DNA of 64,000 bases. Source: an uncultured Sulfitobacter sp. (GTDB lineage: Bacteria > Pseudomonadota > Alphaproteobacteria > Rhodobacterales > Rhodobacteraceae). Below the pieces are notes generated by a model that searched no databases, had not been told where the DNA came from, and saw only the letters and a list, made by a program, of their open reading frames with translations. The first letter of the stretch is position 1. Each line of letters opens with the position of its first letter. The position numbers were made by a program, and so were the translations under genes. The stretch covers positions 1-64,000 of the forward strand of contig CAJXSZ010000013.1 of NCBI GenBank assembly GCA_913060815.1. Reading direction: 5' to 3'. Shown here piece after piece: positions 33,659-41,853 of the stretch.

Positions 33659-34642
33659 ATGACACAGACCACATTGCGCCAGCACCTGCAGAGCCAGAAA
33701 GCCGATACCGACCTGATGATCCTCATGGAGGATATCGCGACGGCCTGTCGCATGATCGCCGACCGTGTGCGTCATGGTGCCATCGCAGGTGTCTTGGGTG
33801 CGGCAGAGACGGAGAACGTCCAAGGCGAAACGCAGAAAGAACTGGATGTCATCTCTGACGAGATCTTTCAGGAGGTCGTAGGTGCAAACCCTACTGTTGC
33901 GGCGCTTGTGTCCGAGGAAGTCGACGAGGTGAATTGGCGCAAAGAGGCCCCGCAGGCGGGCGACTTTATTGTTTACTATGATCCGCTCGATGGATCATCG
34001 AATTTGGACGTAAACCTTTCTGTTGGAACGATTTTTTCAATTGTCAGGCTTGAGAACGCGATTGAACCGTCGGCAGAGGCGGTTCAGATCAAGGGCACTG
34101 CTCAAATTGCCGCGGGCTATGCAATCTATGGACCGTCTACAGGACTGGTGATCACAGTAGGGCAGGGGGTCGACGGCTTTACCCATCATCCCGGATCGGG
34201 TGAATTTTTGCTGACATCTGGCGCAATGAGCATCCCGCCCCAGACGCAGGAGTTTGCGATCAACGCGTCGCGGTATGATCTTTGGGATGCTCCTGTGCGC
34301 AGCTATATCGACGACTGTCTGCGCGGTGCGGATGGCCCGCGGGGCAAGAAATTCAACATGCGCTGGTGTGCGTCGATGGTTGCCGACGTGCACCGCATCC
34401 TAACGCGCGGCGGCGTTTTTCTATATCCCAAGGATAGCGGCAATGCGGGGCAGGGCGGCAAGCTGCGCCTGATGTATGAGGCCAACCCGATGGGTATGTT
34501 GGTAGAGCAGGCGAGAGGTGCGTCCTCTACCGGTACCGGGCGGATTATGGAGGTTGTCCCGACAGGCCATCACCAGCGCGTTTCGGTCATTCTCGGCTCC
34601 CGCGAGGAAGTTGCCGTGATCGAAGGCTACTACGCTAAATAG
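33659..34642 (+). CDS. fbp: Class 1 fructose-1,6-bisphosphatase
   Basis: Start MTQTTLRQHLQSQKADTDL has GAGGA upstream; 327 residues, normal for class 1 enzymes. The metal/substrate site YYDPLDGSSNLDVNLSVGTIFS is intact, as are LVSEEVDEVNW (metal glutamates) and LYPKDSGNAGQGGKLRLMYEANPM near the C-terminus. It removes the 1-phosphate from fructose-1,6-bisphosphate in gluconeogenesis. It lies 28 bp after parB on the same strand, an odd neighbour for a partition operon, and is convergent with a GntR gene 3 bp beyond its stop. Whether it is the only copy in the genome or a plasmid-borne second copy cannot be seen here. Confidence 0.95.
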   Translation: MTQTTLRQHLQSQKADTDLMILMEDIATACRMIADRVRHGAIAGVLGAAETENVQGETQKELDVISDEIFQEVVGANPTVAALVSEEVDEVNWRKEAPQAGDFIVYYDPLDGSSNLDVNLSVGTIFSIVRLENAIEPSAEAVQIKGTAQIAAGYAIYGPSTGLVITVGQGVDGFTHHPGSGEFLLTSGAMSIPPQTQEFAINASRYDLWDAPVRSYIDDCLRGADGPRGKKFNMRWCASMVADVHRILTRGGVFLYPKDSGNAGQGGKLRLMYEANPMGMLVEQARGASSTGTGRIMEVVPTGHHQRVSVILGSREEVAVIEGYYAK

Positions 34643-34645
34643 GCT

Positions 34646-35293
34646 TTAGTCCTTGTCCTCGAGACCTTGAGCGATGTTGGCGTGGCCTTGCAGAATATCG
34701 TTGTGAATGGCCTCTCCGACGGCTTCATAGTCACCGTCCCGCAGGGATGCGATGGCGACCTGATGCATGTCGGGCAGGGGAGTGCTTTTGTCCCGCTTGA
34801 CTATGCACCGCAGGCTTGGACCCACGCGAAGCCAGTGGGACGCGGCGGTGGCCATAAGAATTTCGGCTTCCGAATGGGCGTAAAGCGTCCAGTGGAAGAT
34901 ATGGTTGTGCTGCAGATAGCCCTTGATATCGCCAGCCTCCAGCGCGGCGTTCACTTGGGCGTCAATCTGTTCCAACTCATCAATATCTGCTGGCTCGATG
35001 CCTACCGCCGCAAGGCGGGCAATCTGTGGCTCGATCCCTGTGCGGGCATAGGTCAGCTCTTGGAGCTGTTCCATCGTAAGCTCGGGCACCATCAGCCGAC
35101 GGTTGTCGCTGGCGCGCAACGCACCCTCTGCCGTAAGGCGTCGAATGGCCTCACGAGCTGGCGTGATGCCAGTGCCCAAACGCTCTACCATCCCGTTGAT
35201 CGTGACCGCCTCACCAGGGGCGAGTTCGCCAAACAGGATAAGATCGCGTGCTTTGCGGTAGGTTACTTCGTGGTCGGGCAGGGAAGGGGGCAT
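34646..35293 (-). CDS. GntR-family regulator (FCD/FadR subclass)
   Basis: 215 residues. An N-terminal winged helix (ARDLILFGELAPGEAVTINGMVERLGTGITPAREAIRRLTAEGAL) is followed by an FCD ligand domain: YARTGIEPQIARLAAVGIEPAD, NHIFHWTLYAHSEAEILM and the histidines DMHQVAIASLRDGDYEAVGEAIHNDI that bind metal in this subclass. It would repress a nearby or distant catabolic operon in response to an organic acid. The convergent fbp and the downstream PiT gene are not obvious targets. The target is unknown. Confidence 0.9.
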   Translation of the reverse strand: MPPSLPDHEVTYRKARDLILFGELAPGEAVTINGMVERLGTGITPAREAIRRLTAEGALRASDNRRLMVPELTMEQLQELTYARTGIEPQIARLAAVGIEPADIDELEQIDAQVNAALEAGDIKGYLQHNHIFHWTLYAHSEAEILMATAASHWLRVGPSLRCIVKRDKSTPLPDMHQVAIASLRDGDYEAVGEAIHNDILQGHANIAQGLEDKD

Positions 35294-35631
35294 AGGGTGG
35301 CCTGTCAGCGGTTGTTCTCAGACAGTATCGCAAGGTTTGCGTGGCTTGGCCATGGCGCTCATTCCGCGATGGTCGAGGTGACTGCACGGCCTCACGCTGC
35401 ATCGCGTACCATACGGGTCGCTTTTTCCATTAAGGGCTCGAACTTGCGCTCTACCGCTCAACTGGCGGCAAAGGTTTCCTTGTCGGGATAAAGACCCGCC
35501 TGAAAGCCAGTCAACCATGCAGCGCAAGGAGCCGTTGTTTCGGCCATATGGGGCCGGGCGAGGGTTGTTTCGCGCTTGTTTGTGATGCCGATGACAAAGA
35601 AATTAACAGGCTGTGGGGCTGTACCCGTGCC
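35294..35631. other. Intergenic region with a short, possibly decayed reading frame
   Basis: No full gene is seen. On the minus strand 35547-35458 reads MAETTAPCAAWLTGFQAGLY...ETFAAS then TGA, and in the same frame after the stop AVERKFEPLMEKATRMVRDAA. The continuity across the stop suggests the remnant of a small protein gene, or chance. The rest (35294-35457 and 35548-35631) shows no motif that I can name. Confidence 0.3.
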
Positions 35632-37116
35632 TCAGGCCATGACTGAATTGATAAGGAAGAAGATCATCCCCGACAGCAGCGCTGCAGCAGGAACAGTAAT
35701 CACCCATGCCGCGAGAATCGTCATGAAATGCGAACGGCGGACTAGCTTGCGGCGCTTGCGCTCTTCGGTGGAATAGGCAGGGCGGTCCGGCATTTCGAGG
35801 CGTGCTTTCTTGATGCGGCGCTCTGCGTCCCACTCGCGGAAAAAGCCCACGCCAAACACACCACCCACTGCGATGTGGGTCGAGCTGACCGGCAGACCAA
35901 GCCAGCTTGCGATGATAACGGTGATCGCAGCAGAGAGCGCCACGCAATAGGCGCGCATCGGGTTAAGCTTGGTGATCTGGCCGCCGACCATATTGATCAG
36001 CTTGGGGCCGAACAGGAAGAGACCAAACGAAATACCAAAAGCACCGATGATCATAACCCAGAACGGAATGCTGATAGCCGTTGTAAAGTCACCTGACTGA
36101 GAGGCCTGCACAATCGCAGCCAAGGGCCCCACAGCGTTGGCAACGTCGTTGGCGCCGTGGGCAAAACACAGAAGGGCGGCAGACACGATGAGAGGAATGC
36201 CGAACAGCACTTTCAGCGATTTGTTGCGGTTCTCCAAACCCTCTGCCTGCTTGCGGATAACGGGGATCATCACGGCCCAAATCAATGCGCCAATAGCAGC
36301 ACCGATCAGCAGCGCGGTGCCGATGTCGATTTTGATGATCTTCTTGATCCCCTTGAGGGCCAGATAGGTGGCAAATGCGCCCGCCATGATCCCTACAAGA
36401 ATGGGCACCCAAGTGCGGGCCGCAGCAATCTTGTCTTCGCGGTAGATGATCTTGGACTTGATGAGCCACAAAAAGCCCGCCGCAATCGTCCCGCCCAACA
36501 CGGGCGAGATGACCCAGCTGGCGGCAATTGCGCTCATTGTGGGCCAGTTCACGGCGCCAAATCCGGCCGCTGCGATCCCTGCGCCCATTACGCCCCCAAC
36601 GACTGAGTGTGTTGTGGAGACGGGCGCGCCGACCCAAGTGGCAAGGTTCACCCAAAGCGCTGCTGACAAAAGCGCGGCCATCATCGCCCAGATAAAGGTG
36701 GTCGCTGTGCCCATGCTTTCGGGGGCGATGATGCCTTTCGCGATGGTCGAGACGACGTCGCCGCCTGCAATCAGCGCGCCTGCACTCTCGAACACCACCG
36801 CAATGCCAATCGCGCCACCCATTGAAAGCGCCCCTGCGCCCACCGCAGGCCCCATATTATTGGCTACATCATTGGCCCCGATATTGAGCGCCATATAGGC
36901 ACCCAGACAGGCGGCGATAACGACGATGAACGAATTATTCTGCTCGCCGAAAAAGAACATCGCCACAATGCCCGCCAGCAGGACAAAAACAAGCGATATG
37001 CCTGGCCCGACCAAGGGGCGGGAGGTGTAGTGACTGGCCAGTTCCAAATTCGAATAGCGCGCCAGATCGCGATCCAGCGTTTCGAGATGGCGGCTGTCGT
37101 CGGGTTTTTCTGTCAT
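35632..37116 (-). CDS. PiT-family inorganic phosphate transporter
   Basis: 494 residues, about 10-12 membrane helices. The two inverted family signatures are both present: NIGANDVANNMGPAVGAGAL near residue 78 and CFAHGANDVANAVGPLAAI near residue 318. Each is followed later by a PVSTTHSVVGGVMGAG / PVSSTHIAVGGVFGVG block. These residues bind phosphate and cation. Compared with E. coli PitA, there is an N-terminal cytoplasmic extension (RHLETLDRDLARYSNLELA) and a charged loop (EWDAERRIKKARLEMPDRP) near the C-terminus. No PhoU-like (DUF47) partner is adjacent. It would take up phosphate with low affinity in exchange for protons. Confidence 0.9.
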   Translation of the reverse strand: MTEKPDDSRHLETLDRDLARYSNLELASHYTSRPLVGPGISLVFVLLAGIVAMFFFGEQNNSFIVVIAACLGAYMALNIGANDVANNMGPAVGAGALSMGGAIGIAVVFESAGALIAGGDVVSTIAKGIIAPESMGTATTFIWAMMAALLSAALWVNLATWVGAPVSTTHSVVGGVMGAGIAAAGFGAVNWPTMSAIAASWVISPVLGGTIAAGFLWLIKSKIIYREDKIAAARTWVPILVGIMAGAFATYLALKGIKKIIKIDIGTALLIGAAIGALIWAVMIPVIRKQAEGLENRNKSLKVLFGIPLIVSAALLCFAHGANDVANAVGPLAAIVQASQSGDFTTAISIPFWVMIIGAFGISFGLFLFGPKLINMVGGQITKLNPMRAYCVALSAAITVIIASWLGLPVSSTHIAVGGVFGVGFFREWDAERRIKKARLEMPDRPAYSTEERKRRKLVRRSHFMTILAAWVITVPAAALLSGMIFFLINSVMA

Positions 37117-37493
37117 GCGATGCGCTCCCTGATCAAAAGACGACTAGCGCAATTAGGAAGACGAATTCAACACTCCTGTGCTGTACGGCCGCAAGTTTGC
37201 CGTGGAAGCGAACGCTCACCCCAGCAGGCATTCGGCGTTGGGCGGGCGAGCCTTCGGAGAAAGGGGTGAGGGCGCTCCAAGAGATGCCGCCGCATTCCCA
37301 TCGGTCTTTGATCGGGCCGTCACGTTATTCACTTGGAATTGCAGGATGGTAATCTCAACCTCATGCCGAAGAGCGCATGGCGCGATGTTGCTGCATGCAG
37401 CGCCGCAGCTCGGACATCTAAGAGGCCGCCCCGAGGAAGTCTCCCGAGAGGCCTTTGGTTCCGTTGTTTGACCCCCTGACTCTTAAGCCTTGA
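37117..37493. other. Non-coding region around repeat copy 2
   Basis: Between the PiT start and the repC remnant there is no gene. It holds the dispersed repeat (37284-37438) and, upstream of that, sequence with no recognisable feature. The usual repB-repC intergenic region with an antisense RNA is not identifiable. Confidence 0.5.
37284..37438 (+). repeat. Dispersed repeat, copy 2
   Basis: Matches 9597-9752 in the same orientation. The conserved core includes AGAGCGCATGGCGCGATGTT. In one frame both copies can be read without gaps (DAAPFRSVCGRVLTL... versus DAAAFPSVFDRAVTL..., then RAHGAML-HAAPQLGH). It directly precedes the repC remnant, separated by about 55 bp. Confidence 0.8.
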
Positions 37494-38162
37494 GTTGACA
37501 GCTGCGCTTATGAAAATGCTGAGGCGGCACGTACAGCGGTCAGTGTGCCGTATGCTGACAAATGGTCGCTTTTGCGGGATTTGACGAAAGTGAGGCATGT
37601 CTTTGACATCACAGATAGAGATCTGGAGGTGCTGAGCGCGCCACTGTCTTTTCATAAAGGGGACCCGCTTTCCGATAATGAAAGTCTTGTGGTGCTACCC
37701 TCAAACGAGAGCCTGTCAGAACGGGCGCATAGCATGCAAGAGAGTACTGATCTTGAACTTTGCCAAGAAAGCAAAGAGCGGAAAGTTGATGTTGGCTCTG
37801 ATAAACAGAGAACAGAGACTAATAGGGTAATAGCAGAGCCTAACATGCCGCTTGGTTTGGTGTTGAAGGCGTGCCCGGACATTCTGCAATATGCCAATGA
37901 CGAGATCCACCATTGGCATCAGCTTGTTTCGGCAGTTGGCGTGGTCAGTGGTATGATGGGCATCAGTCAGAATACGTCGGCCGAGGCTCAGGCCCATATG
38001 GGTCATGACATTGCAGCCGTCACCGTCGCCGCCATTCTTCAAAGAGCGACCGATATCAATTCTCCGGGTGGGTATCTGCGGAGCTTGACCAGGAAATCTA
38101 TCGAAAGCGCCTTCTCGCCTGGGCCGATCGTGATGGCGCTTTTGCAGAGGGACGTTGACTGA
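37494..38162 (+). pseudogene. repC: RepC replication initiator remnant with in-frame internal deletion
   Basis: The reading frame is open from 37494. It reads AEAARTAVSVPYADKWSLLRDL, then RDLEVLSAPLSFHKG, LVVLPSNESLSERAHSM, matching the N-terminal third of RepC from RepABC plasmids. At about 37736 it jumps, in frame, to the C-terminal part: QESTDLELCQESKE, then LGLVLKACPDILQYA, MMGISQNTSA, VAAILQRATDINSPGGYLRSLTRK and SPGPIVMALLQ. About 160 residues normally lie between these parts. The usual N-terminal 30-60 residues and any repA/repB are also missing. A full RepC is ~400 residues. The remnant shows that a second, RepABC-type replicon was once joined to this DNA. Confidence 0.88.
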
Positions 38163-38303
38163 GTTGAGAGCTGTCAACTGTGGCCGAGGGGTCTGCGGTA
38201 CAAGCCGCTGTTGGCAAAAGCAACGCACGCACTGGTGGGCTGAGATTAACGAATAAGCCCGAGATTGCCCCTCGAACTCTCATTGAAAAAGGGCATGAAC
38301 AAG

Positions 38304-38564
38304 ATGGATGAATACAGTGATTATGTACACGGACTCGACGCTCCCGCTAAGGATGGTTTTGACATTGTTCCAAATGACGGGGCCGATCTGGAAAAGGTAA
38401 CACGAGCCGTGCATGTCGGAACAGGTGGTGCTGTTCGCGTGACATTGAAGAGCGGAGCTATCGTCACCTTTTTCGGTTTGGGCGCCGGAGCACTACTGCC
38501 AATACGTGCCTCGCGCGTTCATTCGACGGGAACAACAGCGAGTGATTTGGTCGCTTTGCTATGA
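38304..38564 (+). CDS. GTA head-spike base protein family (Rcc01079-like)
   Basis: 86 residues from MDEYSDYVHGLDAPAKDGFDIVP (an ATG at 38295 is an alternative). The blocks ADLEKVTRAVHVGTGGAVRVTLKSG and LPIRASRVHSTGTTASDLVALL are those of the family named after Rhodobacter capsulatus Rcc01079, the base of the gene-transfer-agent head spike (GhsA/GhsB). It is a small beta-rich protein. In R. capsulatus the spike helps the particle bind the recipient's capsule. Its stop overlaps the next gene's start (ATGA), so the two are co-translated, as expected for a base and fibre pair. No other GTA or phage structural gene is in the window. Confidence 0.82.
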   Translation: MDEYSDYVHGLDAPAKDGFDIVPNDGADLEKVTRAVHVGTGGAVRVTLKSGAIVTFFGLGAGALLPIRASRVHSTGTTASDLVALL

Positions 38565-41143
38565 AACAGATCAATCTTTCGCTCAGCCGCAAGCCACAGA
38601 TTGTGCAGGCCAGCGTCCCGTTGATTAATCAATTACAGGTCTTGGCGGTGACAGAGGCAGACGCTCAGGTGATGGCTTCGGCGTCATCAAATGGAGCTAC
38701 TGTCTACCTCTATGTGTCTTTGTCAGCGACGCCCCCGACGGAGGCCGATATGATCTCTGGCGCGGGTGCTGAGTGGTTTGGTTCATTCGTGATGTCGAGT
38801 GCGCCGTCAGGAATGTCAGGGCCATCCGGTCTCGCGCCGGGGACGGCCTATTATCTCTATGCATTGGCTGAACAGAACGGCGAACACAGCGCGTTTCAAT
38901 CGGTAAGCTTTGCGACAGATGTTCCAGACACTGTTGCGCCAACGCTGAGCGAAGCTGATTTTACTGTCAACGATGAAACCAACGTTGATCTGGCTGTCAC
39001 GACCAACGAGAACAATGGCGACCTCTACGTTGTTGTCACGACCACTCAGGCTACACCAACAGCCGCTCAAATGAGATTGGGGCAAGACAGCACCGGCGTT
39101 GCCGCGGGCTACTCCAATGGCGGGCAGGCGGTTTCGGAGGCAGGGGTGCAGCTCATCTCGGCCAACGACCTTACGCAAGCTGCGTACTACGCCTACTTCA
39201 TGCAGGATGACAGGATGGGGAATACATCTTCCGTCCTTGAGGCTGGTCCCTTCACGCCATCTGATGTCACAATTCCGATAGTGTCTTCGGTGGAGATAGT
39301 GACCACTGGAACAACCACGGCACTGCTGACCTTTAACACCGATACGGACGAGGGTGATGCCTTCTTCATTGTGCAGCCCGCGGGGGAGGCTGCTCCTACA
39401 TTGGCGCAGATAAAGGCAGGGGCTGTCGGAACGGTCCAGGGCCAGCAAGCGGTAAGCGCCGCTGGGCCTCAGAGCGCCGAAATTACAGGACTATCGGAGG
39501 CGGTGGCATATCTCGCTTACGTGGCCCAAGTGGATGCCGCTGGAAATGACAGTCTCGTTGTCGCAGCTTTCGCCGAGGCGATCACGGACAGTAGTTTTGC
39601 GCAAAGCTGGACACAGGCCGATATCGGCATCGGGTTTGCCAGCTTTTCGACGGCAGGCGGACAGTTTGATGCAGAAAAGACCGCGTCAGGTGGTTTCGGG
39701 CAGGCCTATAGCGACGCCTTTATTGATGGTAGTGTGAGTGAACTCATAACCATTCAACTGGTGTTTGGGGCATCAACTACTGTGACATCTTTTGATGTTT
39801 CTTTGTCGTTCACGTCGAACCATCGCAGTACTACCGTCCAGATCGATCCAAGTGGCGGCGGTACATTTACGGCGGAGGTTGAAATCACCTCGGGCGGCGG
39901 TCCTTACTCTGTTTTACTGGGCACCGATCAGCTGGGCATCGTGGATGTGGAGAGCGTGCAAAGGATTGCGTCAGCCTCTGGAGCGGTGGTATTCATCGGC
40001 GTTGGCCAATCGCTGAATGCGGGGCGGGGTGGTACGATTGTCCAGTCTGGCGGTAGTGACGCTATCATGGCGACAGGCGGCGCGCATATCAGCAGCTTCA
40101 ATTTTTGGTCGTCCAATCAGGAGCATGCGCTGAACCAAGCCGATTGGGCCTCTACAGTGCCCTTTGCCGAAGGAGGGGGAGGACAGTCACCACTTGCCGG
40201 AGTGGCAAACATCCTGACAGACTATGATGATGTGCTGCTGCACTCGGCGGCAATCGGTGCGCGAACGCTGGAAACCCTTCACAATTCTTATCATCAAGTT
40301 TCGGCTGCCGTTGAGCGCAGTGTTTCTCTGCTCAAAGGAGAGGGCTACGCGCGCAGTGATATCAGTATCATGTTCTCCATGAAGCATGGCGAGGCGAACG
40401 CCAATTCGCAAACCTCACAAGCAGATTACGAGACCTTGCTGACAAACTATATCAACCGTTGCCGGATCGCGGTGCGGCAGGCATTGCGTGATCCATCCTA
40501 CGTCGCCAAGTTCCATATTTCGTTTCCGATAAAGCAAAACCAGCCTGATGCGGATCGCACGATCAAAAAGTCCATTCTGGCGGTTGCGGACACGTTGCCC
40601 AATGTGATCATCGGCGAGGTCTACTCCGTTCCCGCGGAAGCGGATCGCGTCCATCCGACGGTTGCTGGCTACGTACTTATGGGTGAGCGCGCGGCGTATC
40701 AGGTCGAAAAAAACATCGCAGCCATGCGCTGCACCTCCTTTTCGGGGGTCGGCACGGGCTGGACTGCGACCTTTAACAAGCCTGTGGTGCAGGACGCGCG
40801 TTACAATTGGGGTGCAAACCTGAATGCGGCGCATTCAGAGGAGGGGCTTGAGGTCTGGGACAACGGTGCGTCGGCATTTATTGCCATCACCAGTCTGACA
40901 TATTCGGGCAACGATATCGCTATCACGCTGGCCTCTGCGCCCATCGGCACACCAGAGCTGCGCATTGCGTCGCAAGACACCTCTGGCACCCTTGTCGGAG
41001 AAAGTGGCCCGCCCGGCGATATTCACAACCCAAGTCATACGGGCTGCGCAGTGCGGTCCACTGATGCGGGCTGGGCAAGCCCTTTTGACCCGACATACAC
41101 GCACTATGACTGGTGCATCCCTCAAATCGTGGAGGCCACGTAA
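38561..41143 (+). CDS. Spike/tail-fibre-like protein with repeats and SGNH-esterase signature
   Basis: 860 residues. About residues 20-345 contain three or four fibronectin-III-like repeats, each with PT-A-Q-type and Y-x-YALAEQNG / AYYAYFMQDDRMGN / AYLAYVAQVDAAGN motifs. A beta-rich stretch follows to about 465. From about 473 an SGNH-hydrolase-like domain starts: VVFIGVGQSLNAG (Ser in GQS, Asn) and near residue 695 the catalytic pair DRVHPTVAGYVLMGE. The C-terminal ~150 residues are again beta-like. Starts in an ATGA overlap with the spike-base gene. By position and size it corresponds to the fibre half of the spike, here probably with de-esterifying activity on a surface glycan. No signal peptide, consistent with a particle protein rather than a Sec-secreted one. 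Confidence 0.75.
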   Translation: MKQINLSLSRKPQIVQASVPLINQLQVLAVTEADAQVMASASSNGATVYLYVSLSATPPTEADMISGAGAEWFGSFVMSSAPSGMSGPSGLAPGTAYYLYALAEQNGEHSAFQSVSFATDVPDTVAPTLSEADFTVNDETNVDLAVTTNENNGDLYVVVTTTQATPTAAQMRLGQDSTGVAAGYSNGGQAVSEAGVQLISANDLTQAAYYAYFMQDDRMGNTSSVLEAGPFTPSDVTIPIVSSVEIVTTGTTTALLTFNTDTDEGDAFFIVQPAGEAAPTLAQIKAGAVGTVQGQQAVSAAGPQSAEITGLSEAVAYLAYVAQVDAAGNDSLVVAAFAEAITDSSFAQSWTQADIGIGFASFSTAGGQFDAEKTASGGFGQAYSDAFIDGSVSELITIQLVFGASTTVTSFDVSLSFTSNHRSTTVQIDPSGGGTFTAEVEITSGGGPYSVLLGTDQLGIVDVESVQRIASASGAVVFIGVGQSLNAGRGGTIVQSGGSDAIMATGGAHISSFNFWSSNQEHALNQADWASTVPFAEGGGGQSPLAGVANILTDYDDVLLHSAAIGARTLETLHNSYHQVSAAVERSVSLLKGEGYARSDISIMFSMKHGEANANSQTSQADYETLLTNYINRCRIAVRQALRDPSYVAKFHISFPIKQNQPDADRTIKKSILAVADTLPNVIIGEVYSVPAEADRVHPTVAGYVLMGERAAYQVEKNIAAMRCTSFSGVGTGWTATFNKPVVQDARYNWGANLNAAHSEEGLEVWDNGASAFIAITSLTYSGNDIAITLASAPIGTPELRIASQDTSGTLVGESGPPGDIHNPSHTGCAVRSTDAGWASPFDPTYTHYDWCIPQIVEAT

Positions 41144-41853
41144 TGCCCGCATCCAATATACCCGGCTGGCAGCTGGGCTACCGCTTCAACGCGGCCAACT
41201 ATGCAAACAGTGAGTTTGCTGACCTGACTGGCAACAATAACCCTCTGGAAGTGCTCAATGGGTCTCCTGTCTTTGAAACGGTCGATGCCCACGAATGTGT
41301 AAAGCTGGATAACACTTGGAATGCCCGTTTTTGGCACCCGAATGTGTGGCAAGGCACAGTGGTGCTGGTTGCGCGTCTTGATCGGGTCTCTGGTGGGACG
41401 CTGGTGCGGTATCCCATCGGCTTTGCACGAGATGGCAGCAACGGTAGTAGCAATCGTTTGGTCGCGCTTTTTGTGGGCAACGACCGGCGCGTTCAATTGA
41501 CCAGCGGGGGCAATGTTACAGCTGGCCCTGCGAACCTCAGCGACAGTGTGATCGGCACGCTTGTGCTGTGTCAGGATCAAATCCGGCAAAACACCTATTG
41601 GACGCTGGACGGTGTTGCGGTGAATTCGGGCACTGCTGCGACCGGTATCATCAATGGGAACCGTCATCAGATGGGGTCGAATGCGGACGGTGCTCATCTT
41701 GGGGCGCTTTTCGGTGATGTTTCAAACACGACACCAGACAGCGCCGTGAATATCCATCTTTTCGAGATGCATTTCTTCGAGGCCAATCCAATCGAGGATG
41801 CGGCAATGGAGTTGCAAGAGTTTCTGGCAGAGCTTTCTGGTAAATATGCTTGA
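41143..41853 (+). CDS. LamG/concanavalin-like beta-sandwich protein
   Basis: 236 residues, starting at an ATG inside the TAATG overlap with the previous stop. The pattern PGWQLGYRFNAANY...FADLTGNNNPLEV...GTVVLVARLDR...RRVQLTSGGNV...TYWTLDGVAVNSG and NIHLFEMHFFEANPIED is that of a LamG-type laminin/concanavalin sandwich, a common glycan-binding module. No catalytic motif. It sits between the fibre-like protein and the DUF4838-like protein in a fully coupled four-gene operon. It lacks a signal peptide, so it probably joins the same particle or spike as an adhesion module. That role is inference. Confidence 0.72.
   Translation: MPASNIPGWQLGYRFNAANYANSEFADLTGNNNPLEVLNGSPVFETVDAHECVKLDNTWNARFWHPNVWQGTVVLVARLDRVSGGTLVRYPIGFARDGSNGSSNRLVALFVGNDRRVQLTSGGNVTAGPANLSDSVIGTLVLCQDQIRQNTYWTLDGVAVNSGTAATGIINGNRHQMGSNADGAHLGALFGDVSNTTPDSAVNIHLFEMHFFEANPIEDAAMELQEFLAELSGKYA

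Noticed and set aside
38265-38303. Longer N-terminus for the spike-base protein
   Set aside because: Residues before MDEYSDY do not resemble the family, which starts about there.
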